A DNA stretch of 64,000 nt from Eublepharis macularius. Lineage: Eukaryota; Chordata; Lepidosauria; Squamata; Eublepharidae. The DNA lies in assembly GCF_028583425.1 (NCBI RefSeq), contig NC_072807.1:30695001-30759000 (forward strand). Direction: 5' to 3'. Shown piece by piece: positions 50,927 to 61,550 of this stretch. Under the pieces are notes generated by a model. It was not told the origin of the DNA. It saw nothing but the letters and a program-made list of their open reading frames with translations, and ran no database searches. The first letter of the stretch is position 1, and the number at the start of each line of letters is the position of its first letter. The position numbers and the translations under genes were made by a program.

Positions 50927-51143
50927 GGGTTGCCAGCTCCTCGTTGGGAAATCCCTGGAGATCTGGGGGGGGGGTGAAACCTGGAGAAAGTGGGGTTTGG
51001 GGAGGGAAAGGACCTTGGCATGGCATAATTCCATAGAGTCCACCCCCCAAAGTAGCCATTTTCTCCAGGTGAACTGATCTGTGGCCTGGAGATGAGTTGT
51101 AATTCCGGGAGATCTCCAGCCACTACCTGGAGGCTGGCAACCC
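50927..51143 (+). mobile_element. MITE, GGGTTGCCAACTCC family
   Basis: GGGTTGCCAGCTCCTCGTTG at the left and CCTGGAGGCTGGCAACCC at the right, followed by TA. The interior shares GTCCACCCCCCAAAGTAGCC with the 11.6 kb copy. Confidence 0.75.
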
Positions 51144-51529
51144 TAGGCTCTTAACAGGGCACCTGTCTGACCAGATATCAGAAGTCTGATCCTGCAATAG
51201 TGGCACAGGGGTTTAAAGGGTTGAGCAATTGAGGTAGGGATCCAGTAATTTGAGTCTAGAGGTTCTCACACACCCATTTTGTACATCTGCACTCCTCTTT
51301 GGTCAGGGAAGACATTTCAAAGCCCAAAAATCTGGGCCTTGTCGAACAACTTGCATTGGATAGCCCATTATCCTTGAGGAACAGCTGCATTTAGACCCAG
51401 CCTAAAGGCTACCTTCTAGAGAATGAAAGTGTGGCTGCAAAAATACTCAAGCCCATAGCAGCACTTTCTTCTAAGAGGAGAAACCATAGCCACACCAGCA
51501 TGCAGAAGAAAAGAAGAACGAGCTGCAAG

Positions 51530-51620
51530 GTGAAAAAATTCTATCCAAATTTTGTAGATCCCTACACATTTCGCTTAAAAGCTTCGTCAGGGAATCTTCT
51601 GGAAAGTAGTTCAAGTGTCA
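51530..51620 (-). mobile_element. Penelope-like candidate fragment, third family
   Basis: The - strand reads CTGACGA (51590-51584), a GCTT/AAGC stem, and GAAA (51572-51569), followed by TGTGTAGGGATC. The rest of the element is not clear. Assignment rests on the hammerhead-like core only. Confidence 0.4.
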
Positions 51621-51741
51621 CCTTGAAATGGCATACGTTTGGTTCTTCTTTCTTCTAAAAGGAAACAGAGAGGCAAATCCAAATCTATCAAGGCCAATAC
51701 TGTCCTCTCTGACAGAGAATGGCTTTTGCCACTCCTTTTTT

Positions 51742-51955
51742 TTTATTTCATTTCACTTCATTTGTGCCCCGACTTTCTCCCCAATGGGGACTCAAAAGCA
51801 GCTTATATTGTTCTCTCCTCCATTTTAACCTAACAATAACCCTCCGAGGCAGGTTAGCCCAAGAAGATGTGACTGACCCAAGGAGACCAAGCAAGCTTTC
51901 ATGCGCAGAGTGGGGATCCAACCTGGATCCCCCACATCCCACTCCAACACACCAT
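51742..51955 (-). repeat. Sauria-like tRNA SINE
   Basis: Reversed copy: TTTGTGCCCCGACTTTCTCC, TAACCCTCCGAGGCAGGTTA, ATGTGACTGACCCAAGGAGA, and the head with GTGGGGATCCAACCTGGATC. Confidence 0.75.
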
Positions 51956-52779
51956 CCTTAATTTTTTTTTTTAAACTGGAGATGTTGAAAAATGAAACCG
52001 AGGCTCTTCTACTGAACCCATCAGTGCGACTTCGCTGCCTACAGTACCGTTCAGCCGCCCATGCTGAGTGGCGCATGGGGAGCCAGGCATGTGTCGCACT
52101 GCACATCCTGCCTTGATGACTTGCGACAGTTGAAGCTTTTTAGGCAGCGAAGCATGAATGACGTTTTAACACACTGTGGGCATGAAGTGGCAGGTTGTAC
52201 GGGTGTGGTGGGTCCCTCTCTTTTCAGGCACCCTTGAAAAGCTTGGCACTTGCAGTGGTACTCGCACAGCCCCATAAGGGAATCCAGATATCTGAGCAGT
52301 AGGTTTGTTTTGCGAGGAGGTGGTTTTTATGGCTGCCTCTGCCAAAGCTGAGAAGGAATCCAGCTGGAAGAGCTAAGTAGGAGGCCGGCTTCCCTAGCTG
52401 CTGAAAGGGGGAAAAAAAGTAGAGTCATTTAAGCATTTCCTCCTCTTGAAAGGAAAAGGGCTGTTCTAACATTAGTGCTAGGACACTCTGGCTGGAGCGG
52501 AAGTGTGCACTCTGAGCTATCTGGAAAAATTAAGGCCTGTTCCTGGTTCTCGCACGAAGAAAGAATCACATGGGCCCCGATGCCCTATGACTGGGGCTGG
52601 CTTCGATGCCAGAAATCCAGGCTTTGCATCAAAAAGGAACACCCAAGACTGTGCCCGAAACAAGGAACACAGAAAGCAACAGCTGTCTGCCTTTCTTAAA
52701 CCAAAGACCGATTTTAAATGCACGGAGCTCTCTATCAGCTCATGGGATTCCAGAATACGACAGGCCCCTGCCCAGAGAT

Positions 52780-52975
52780 CCCTCCATCCCCCTCGATCGT
52801 CATCTCCTACGAGCAGCTGAGGACTTCACTGTTTTGTTTGGCATTCCCTCACTGACCTTCCTTCCTGTCTAAGTGTTTTGTTGAATTGTTTTTAAAACAG
52901 ATTTTTAAAAGGCTTGTTTTAACAGCATGGGGGAATCTAGTTAGGTGGAAAGGTGGCATAAAAGTCTTTTACACC
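52780..52975 (+). repeat. LINE-like 3' tail
   Basis: AT-rich end with TTGTTGAATTGTTTTTAAAA and a AAGGTGGCATAAAAGTCTTT terminus like other L2/CR1-type ends in the window. Weak. Confidence 0.35.
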
Positions 52976-54091
52976 AGTGCCTTTCATTTCCATCCATGAC
53001 ATATTTGCCTCAAAAGTGCCACATGCTGAGTTGATATTTCTATTGAGTCTTTGACCAGGACCTTTTGTGGTCAAGTACAGCCAGTTCTGGACCGCCCCTC
53101 CCATATCAGCATCTGGAATTTTTGCCCCCATGGTACGTCATTTTGCACTGAATTCTGCTCAGGTTTTGCATCAGCCTAAGTAATCTGAGGTCCTTTGCAA
53201 ACTTGGCTACTCCTTCCCTAATCAGGAATCAGCCTATAAAATGGTCACTTCCAAAAAAACAGAATTCCAGGAGGCAGAGAACATTTTAACGAGGTATATA
53301 TTGAAGCGGGAAAATAAAGAACACAAAACACAGTCAAGAATGAGCCGCCCAGCAAACTGCTTTAGCAAGAGCACCCCCCTCACATGTCCTCTCTCCAAGA
53401 GTACAGCACTTGGACTTTAAGTCAAGATAGACACTTCACGAACGCTGGACTTTTAAAGACAGCTTGTCAGTATTAGGACATGCAACTCTTTGCCCGAGCC
53501 AGGCAAAACCCTTTCGTATTCTCCATACATGGTCATTGTTTGCAGGAAAGCCGAGGAGGGGAGGGGAGGAGGGGGAGAGATGGTTAACATTTGCTTGCAT
53601 AATGTGCAGTGCCTGTTACTGAGCTGCCCCTGCTAAAACGGAGTAATCTTATATTCTAGGTTAGGATGAGAGATTCCTTCTCAATGTGAAAGAGTCAGAT
53701 GGTAGCCCATTATCTGGCTCTCTTCTCTCTAGCATGATGGCTCTCTGACATTTGCCAGATGTGGGTGCAATCCTGAATGAGACTGGCTTATGGCTGGAAC
53801 AGCGGCCAGTACCCACCTGCGGGTCAAAGCCCAACCTATCCCCACTTTTGGTCTTTTCAGAACCAAGAAAAATTAGCCCTGCATGCGGCTTTTGCTCAAC
53901 CCACTGTTCTTCAGGAATGCCTGCTGTACAGAAAAGCTTAATGGAGGTGGGAAGGAGGTGAAAAAGAGAGAGAAGGGACTTTAGGATTTAAAATTGCTTC
54001 CACGGGCAGCAACAGTACTGTGCATTTTCACATCCGCAGCAAGTGTTGCTTACAGTCCAGGGACATTTCAAAGACTAACTTTATTCTAGAA

Positions 54092-54306
54092 CAAGAGGAG
54101 TTAGCCGTGTTAGTCTGTAGTTGCAAAATAGTGAAGAGTCCAGTAGCACCTTTAAGACTAACCAACTTTACTGTAGCATAAGCTTTCGAGAGCCACAGCT
54201 CTCTTCGTCGGATGCAGGTGCACCTGACGAAGAGAACTGTGGTTCTCAAAAGTTTATGGTACTATAAAGTTGGTTAGTCTTAAAGGTGCTGCTAGACTCT
54301 TTACTA
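54092..54306. mobile_element. Penelope-like fold-back of two terminal repeats
   Basis: A + strand copy (GAGGAGTTAGCCGTGTTAGT, GTCCAGTAGCACCTTTAAGA, GCATAAGCTTTCGAGAGCCA) is followed by the inverted copy (GTTGGTTAGTCTTAAAGGTG). CTGACGA at 54224-54230 plus the GAGAAC/GTTCTC stem gives a hammerhead-like core on the + strand, with a decayed mirror core on the - strand. Confidence 0.72.
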
Positions 54307-55337
54307 CTCTAGAACAAGTTAAGTCTTTAGAATGCCACTGGACTGTTTTATTATGCTGCTATAGATTAACCCAAGAGTTATTATAAAACACAGGTAACGG
54401 GACCGATCCGTTCGGATTGAAGTGTTCTTGATTTTGGGAGGCAAGCATATTAATGTTTTGCCATGATGCATTTATTCTTCAAGCCAGGGGTGAAGAGGCA
54501 GCCACGTTTTGCGTATGAACAGGGCAGTCAACATGAACCAGGCCAAAGAAGAAGAAACATCCCGAAAACATGAGAGCATAAGGTAAGGAGCAAGACGTTG
54601 CTCTTCTCACCTGTTCCGTTTAAGAAGAGACCACATTGTAGTTCAGAACAGGGGGAACATGTTAATTGCCTTTCTGCATCTAGTTAGGGCAAATTCTTTT
54701 TTACAAGCAATTATGCAGTTGTTCAGATGCATCCACCCACCTTATTTTAAGGGGTTAGACTGGACCCTGGTTCCAGTTTACCTTATTAAAAAAAAAGAAG
54801 GGTTAATATTGTGGTCCAAGAACATTCCGTGGTTCCTCAGAAGCGACAAACTTGCGATATTTATCGAAATCCCTATAGTCCAAAGGGAGGTTAGAATTCT
54901 GGGGCAACAAGGCCATGCTCATGTACATGCGCAATGTGTTGCGATATATAAACAGCCAACAATAAGGTACATTTGCACATCACTGGCTGAGTGAGCGTTA
55001 ATTGCAAGCTTGGCTCAGAATGAGTTTCTTTCAAGCACAAGTTCTGCTAGGCAGCTCCTCTTTAAAATAAAAATCAAGGAGAAGCTACAGAAAAGTCCTC
55101 CGAGTTTTGTTCCTCACTTGCCCAAGAAAAATATTTCATATTTGACCCAAGCCATTTTATCCTAGATTAAAATGCTATAGTGAACTTCTCCCCCCTCCCC
55201 CCCATTTTTTCTTAGCAAATGAATACGTACTAGTCCTAAGCAATACCAGAAAAATTTTCTCAAAAAACATTTCCATATACAAATATTTTTAGATAAGATC
55301 GACAATGCAATAGAACCAGATTGCTGTATGAGTTGTT

Positions 55338-55535
55338 GGTGGAGACTACCCTCAAGTCATAGCTGACTTATGGCGACCCCTAGTGGAGCTTTCATGGCAA
55401 GAGACTAACAGAAGTGGTTTGTCACTGCCTGCCTCTGCAACCCTGATCTTCGTTGGAGGTCTCCCATCCAATTACTAACCAGGGCTGACCCTGCTTAGCT
55501 TCTGAGATCTGACGAGATCAGGCTCACCTATGAGT
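55338..55535 (-). repeat. 5S rRNA-derived SINE
   Basis: The clearest 5S match: GACCCTGCTTAGCTTCTGAG then ATCTGACGAGATCAGGCT, the complement of the 5S internal control region, and GGTCTCCCATCCAATTACTA. The tail CTCAAGTCATAGCTGACTTA is at the left. Confidence 0.87.
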
Positions 55536-56925
55536 TACATGTGGCAAAATAAAGGGTGTTTAATATTTGTGGTGTTCACTTCTGGATCTGCACTGCTGTT
55601 GCCCAACAGACTGTGCCACACAGCCAGGAAAATCCTGCTTCAAACGTCTGCATAAGCCATGAAGCTCCATGGAGGGTCTTAGGCCAATCACCATCTTTCA
55701 GCCTAGCCTCCCTCACCGGGTTGTTGTGAGGATAAAGTAGAGCAGGGAGGGAAACGAGAAGGGGCAACCTTATTTGCCATGTGAAAGAAAAGCAGCAGGA
55801 AGTCTGCCAGCTCTTTTCCAAGCCATTACTGCCTAATAGTTAATTTCATAAGGATCAGGGTGGCTGGCAACTATTCTGCCTAAAATTTGACAGAGCACCT
55901 TAGATAACCTCGCTGTATTCAAGATCCAACCTACGAGTTGACACTTGTAGGCTGGGCCAAGGGCACCTCTGTTCTAATTCTCCACCAAGCTGAGGTAGCA
56001 ACAGTTAACCTAGTTAATGTTTACACCCGAGTTTGGGCCATCTCCCGTTCCCAAGGCAAGGCAAAAACATTTGCAGACCCCAGGGCTGCTGAGCCAGAAG
56101 CCACGGCCCCTGTTCACCATGCATTTGCTTTCAGGAAAGAGGGATCACTTGCCGTTGTACGGAAAACCTGTTGTTTTAGGCTTTGCCAGCCCTTTCTGGA
56201 GTTTACCATGAAGGTTCTTCTGGCAGACTTCTTCCCCTCCAGTGCCCTCTGCCCAGACTTGGAACTAAAGAGCTCAATTGCTCTCCAGCTGCAGATAGAA
56301 GGATCCCTCACTGTCTCATGCCCATGAAAGCTGTGATCTGCTTAAACAGTATAAAGACGTTAGATCAATGGGAAAAAAGATGCCTCCATTTAATTGGGCA
56401 ACAGATTTTTTTAAAAAAGTAAGAGCTGAAGGTAACGAACTTCATCTTCAGAGGTGTTCCCTGCTCTCCTACAGGAGGGGCATATTCCTCCCCCACCCCG
56501 CCCAGAGGCAGAGGCCTGCTTCCCATGTATGAATCATCTTGAAACGAAGGTACGCTCTTTGCTACAGAACTATTGTTTGTGCACCTGTTTAATGTGAAAA
56601 CCACACAAGTGAGAATTCCTCTCGTGCAGTCCTTTTCTCCTGCAAATGCGGAAATGCTCACAAAATGGAGCATTCGAGGGGGAAGGGAATTCCCTGGGTT
56701 TTCCTTCATCATCCCTTCGTACCGACCATTCACCTTCTTTCTGAGCCACATAAATTTTGAAATGGCCCTAACGCCGGACACCCCAAGGCAAAGCAACAAC
56801 ATTTGCAGACCCCCCCAGGGTCAGAAATTCCCTTGTCCACAGCCCTTGTGCATTTCTGCAGAGACCTCCACGGTTCACAGAAGCCCATTAAAATCCAGAT
56901 TGCAGCTCAGCACCATAGATTCAGA

Positions 56926-57082
56926 GTTGGACTGCCAGCTTGGAGATCTCTCAGAATTACAACTTTTCTCCAGAGATCAGTTCCCCTGGAGAAAATGGCT
57001 GCTTTGGAGACGGAACTCCAAGGCATTATACCTTGGTTGAGGAATCACTCCCCAGAATTTCCCAACCTGGAGTTGGCAACTC
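56926..57082 (-). mobile_element. MITE, GGGTTGCCAACTCC family, diverged
   Basis: CTGCCAGCTTGGAGATCTCT at the left, AATTTCCCAACCTGGAGTTG and GCAACTCTAA at the right. Reversed relative to the 50.9 kb copy. Confidence 0.6.
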
Positions 57083-58748
57083 TAATTCAGAGGCATGCTG
57101 AAGTGGGTGTCGGTTTTTCTAGGCAGCTGTGCCACCCAGCTCACCTGTGTTTTAGACTCTGTTGGTGTGCAACTTGCCAGAGGAGTAAAAGCCTGGTGTG
57201 CCACTACGATAGAACTCGCAAGGAGTCAAGAGGAGCAAAAGGTTAGAAGATGAGAATTCCTCGTGCAGACAGCTGCCCATTTCAAGAAAGAGCTGCAACG
57301 ATGGCACTACCACTCAAATCTTATTCCTTGTTAATCTGCATTTGTTGGATCAAGCTATCATCTTTAACAGCTTCAAGGAAATCACAAACGAACTACACTC
57401 TGTGGCACATGTGTGACACTTTGAAATGAACTACAGTCCGTGGTGCATTAAAAAGAACACATTTGTTCTATTATTAGATTCATTTCTAGTCCACCTTTCT
57501 TGTTGGGATGCAAGGCAGATTACAAATATGCTAAGAACGAGTACAAGCTTTTTGCGCCTTACAATCTGCTTTGTCGGGATGTAGATAATGCATGCCTTTA
57601 TTTACATTTTGCTCACAGCAGATGCTTTCAGAGCTGTGGAAGATCCAGGTAACAGCTGTCGAAGCACAAAAGCAGCCGTCTGCACTGCATCCAGTCTTTG
57701 TCGAGGCAGCACAATTCCCCTCCTGCTCTATACATAACGAATTTTGCAACAAGAAGAGATGCCTTCTATGACCTGTACAAGTCATAAAAATCAGCACAGC
57801 TTTGCAGGAAAAACCACTATCCCCAGCCCCCCATTCAGAGATCCATATTCCCACCTTTTTTCCATCAAAAAATTTCAGGGGAGCTTACGGTGGGCTTCAT
57901 CCAGAAACCAACCAGACCTACACATGCCTAAGGTTCAGCCAGATGGATGTATCACAGCCTTCAAGCCACATCCTGAGGCTCAAGGTATTTTAGCAGGCAT
58001 TGACCAAACACCTGCATGTAACCTGCATAGCCATCATTGCTAGAAACAAACTGTGAAAAAAAAGTTAGTCAAGCGGCAGGTTTACAGGACACAGTTTCTA
58101 ACTTCCAAATTCCAGAATGCCTCCCTCCGTTCTTAGATCACTAGTAATACACATTTTGGAGAAGGAAGAGGCTGGGCTGGCTGCTGGTACCTTGCAAAGC
58201 AGAGGGTGCCTTCTGAATTGCACCTGCAAAGCACGGTTTGGGGTTTCCCCCCTGCTCTTGGTGCTGCTAGCACCATCTTGGAAAGTAACCGAGTTCATCT
58301 CAGGAAGCATTGCTAATATCAGGGAAGATGAAAGGTTCTCAGAGGGATACACTGATGTAGGCCTATTCCTCAGCTCTCTGCCTGGGATCACCGGAAAATG
58401 GAACCGTGTAGTGCCAACGGTCCGCACAGTGACGCAGCCGGGCAACTGCTTCCAGGCACAGAGACTGTTGCCTCAACACAGACCCACATTTTTACAATGG
58501 CACCAGAATGGCCAAACTAGGCCTCCTGGAACGCTGACCCAAGGCCACTGGGCCTACTTCCAAACAACATAAAGACAACCAGAAAAAGGGGAGGGGTATA
58601 TCTGATTCATTAACTATATTAATAGAGTGCTTTGTATGAATAGATACCACTGAGGAAGGCCCTTGGGCTGGAACACATCTGGTTTTGGTTCTATACATGC
58701 GGAGATAAAATGTACTAACATACCTGCATGTGTGAGTTTACTATGCAT

Positions 58749-58878
<130 letters not shown>

Positions 58879-59309
58879 GGGTATGGTACTTATATGTTGA
58901 GCCACGCTGTTGATGTTTTTAATCATACTTATGCACTTTTATTTGTTGAATTAAATTATATACCGTTATTATAATTATTTGTATTTCATTTTTAGTTACA
59001 CTTAATAATTCACTTTTCTTCTTCCAAGCCCCTCCTAAGGAAAAAGACAATCTTCCCACAAAAACTAGGGCCAAATCTTTAATTCTCATCTCAGCAGAAG
59101 CAAAGATCCTTGCTAGCATATCCCCTTCTTCCGCTCCACTATCTTCCTGAACTTTAGCTGTTTAGATTGTAACCCTCTTGGGGAAGGGACCCATATCTTT
59201 ACTTATGCAAAGCCCTGTATTATTCCTCCTACAGCAACATACATAGCTAACCACACGCCTGGCTCAGAACCAGAATGGATGGGCCTCCTCAGATGACCAA
59301 AGATCCAGA

Positions 59310-59458
59310 GGAGTTAGCCGTGTTAGTCTGTAGTAGCAAAATAGTAAAGAGTCCAGTAGCACCTTTAAGACTAACCAACTTTACTGTAGCACAAGCTTTC
59401 AAGAGCCACAGCTCTCAAAAGCTTATGCTACAATAAAGTTGGTTAGTCTTAAAGGTAC
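59310..59458. mobile_element. Penelope-like fold-back of two terminal repeats
   Basis: GAGGAGTTAGCCGTGTTAGT, GTCCAGTAGCACCTTTAAGA and CACAAGCTTTCAAGAGCCAC, then directly the inverted CTCAAAAGCTTATGCTACAA and GTTGGTTAGTCTTAAAGGTA. The CTGANGA part is missing at the turn. Confidence 0.7.
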
Positions 59459-59989
59459 TTATGACCGAAGAATCCTGCGTGTTCAGCCTTACTGATTCTC
59501 TTCCGGAGAATGTGGCAGTAACAAACCCAGCTTCTCTGTGATCGAGTACCGGTTTGCACCCAAGTTTGAGTGAGCTGTGCTCATGACGTTTGGCCAGAAC
59601 GCACATTGGTGTCAGAACTAGGGGACAAAAAGAGATGGATTCTAAGACAAAATTTTCCATGGTAAAACCTTCTGGAAATATTTTTAGGCACCTCAAAGCT
59701 AAGCACTGTAAGATGAATGAATAATCCAAAACTGGAGTCTCACCTGCTGGGTTGCAAGCTCCTGTTGAGACACAATTTTTTTGCAACGTTCTGAAGGGAT
59801 ACGCTGCGGGAGTGTGTGCACTCACAGCGCCATACCTCCTGAGAGCAGCAACAGAAAGGAAATGTGGTGGGGTCACTCAGACTTGGAGAATAGCGTACGT
59901 AGACTCGGAGACCTTCTTGCCCCATCTAGTCGGAGGGAATAAAGTATATGCCCTCCTGTCCAATGTCACCTTCCATATCCCACATATTT

Positions 59990-60235
59990 TTCCGGTAAAA
60001 ACACTTTGGAGACGGTGAAATGGTCTAAATTATGTTCTGCTATGCTTCTTGTTTCTATATTTATATATTTATATAGATGTGGTATTTTAAACTGTGGTAT
60101 GTAGTATTTTATGTTTTTAATGGTAATAATGGCTTGAACTGTGTAATGTTTTAAGCCTTGTTGTGATCCGCCCTGAGCCCGCTGGTGTGGGGAAGGTAGA
60201 GTATAAATTGAATAAATTAAAAATTAAATTAAAAT
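59990..60235 (+). repeat. LINE 3' tail (L2/CR1-like)
   Basis: AT-rich 3' part ending TTGTGATCCGCCCTGAGCCC, then GGGGAAGGTAGAGTATAAAT and AATTGAATAAATTAAAA, the usual form of such LINE tails in reptiles. Confidence 0.55.
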
Positions 60236-61269
60236 CTAAGCTCCCCCCTGCCCTTTCCTTCAGCAAGGCCACCCTCCATGGGTCTTCTAATTCTCTTGGA
60301 GCGCTTGAAGAGCAGAGCATCACTTCCCCACTGGTGAAGTCATAATTCAGGCTCCTCCCCTTCCTGTCATGAGTTGCAACCACGTGGCTTCCTATCACAC
60401 AAGGTTCTATGCTACCATCTCAATGTTCCTGGTTGGTTATCTTGCAAGGCTGAATTCCACTGATCCGGATACTACAATTCATCTTGGTTTATCCCTTTTT
60501 TTCCTAAAAAGATGGGCATGACTCAAATCTAGGATAGCACATGAAGTGTGAAACAGTGTTGGGGGGGGGGGGTGTCACTCCTTCCCCTTCCATGATATTC
60601 TCTTGTACATAGACATACACTGTACACAACACGTACAGTACCCTATTTAATTTATAGGGAAGGGTAGAGTAACGAACGATGGACAACTCCCCCCCTTTTA
60701 TCACAGTGTCAAGATCAAACTGACAGTGCCCCCATTTGGGAGGGTTAATTCAATTCACTTAGCCAGGGAAGTGCATTCACTGAATGGCACACAGAATCTC
60801 TACTGGGGGAGGCAGTCAGGAGATAGAAAGACGGCTGCATCGATTTTAAAAAACAGAGCAGTCATGTGGCTCGGCCCTTTCCATTTGCACTCTTAAGTGA
60901 ACCATGTTTGGGGCCTATTTTTGGAACTTTTTTTTTTTTTTTTAAAGGATACTTGCCAGATCACAGTCACACTGAATCGGGGAAGTTACAGCTCTCTGGC
61001 AAAGTTTTGCACACCAAGAGGGAAAAGTTCAGTCCCAAGCACTTCCAATTAGAGGCAGTCAGGCAGCCGCACTTGGGAAGTCCTTCGACCAAGACACACC
61101 TTGAAGAAATGCTGGCGCTGCAGGTCTACACGACAAGTAGCCCACGTCTGCATAACGTCAGAAGCCGTTTTAGTCCTAGCCTATGAGCTGAACCTTGAAA
61201 TTACACGTCACGCAGCAAAATGAGGGACCGCAGCCCAAGGACGGGGATGACAGCAACTCTGTCCTACTC

Positions 61270-61550
61270 TGGCTGGCAGCAGCTCTCCAGAGTCTGAGGT
61301 CAGGGTTGTTACTATTATTTACCACCTAATCCTTTCGAAAGGAGACTGAACCTGGAACCTTCTTCAAACCAATATGGTGCTTTGCACTGGAAAGAGTCTG
61401 TGCTTCGGTGGTAGAGCCCCTGCCTGGCAGAAGGTCCCAGAGGTAATCCCTAATTAAAGGACTTCAGGCAGCCAGCTTCAGTAAAGACCTTTCTCTGCAC
61501 GAGCAACTGGAGAACAGCTGCCAGTGCATATACCAACGGCTTGACTCTGT
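61270..61550. repeat. Two GGCTGTGGCTCAG-family SINE copies facing each other
   Basis: 61270-61385 is reversed and diverged (GGCTGGCAGCAGCTCTCCAG). 61385-61550 is forward (TGTGCTTCGGTGGTAGAGCC, GGCAGAAGGTCCCAGAGGTA, ACTGGAGAACAGCTGCCAGT). Confidence 0.6.

Noticed and set aside
55440-55535. 5S rRNA gene
   Set aside because: Only part of 5S is present and it continues into a SINE body and tail shared by two other copies.
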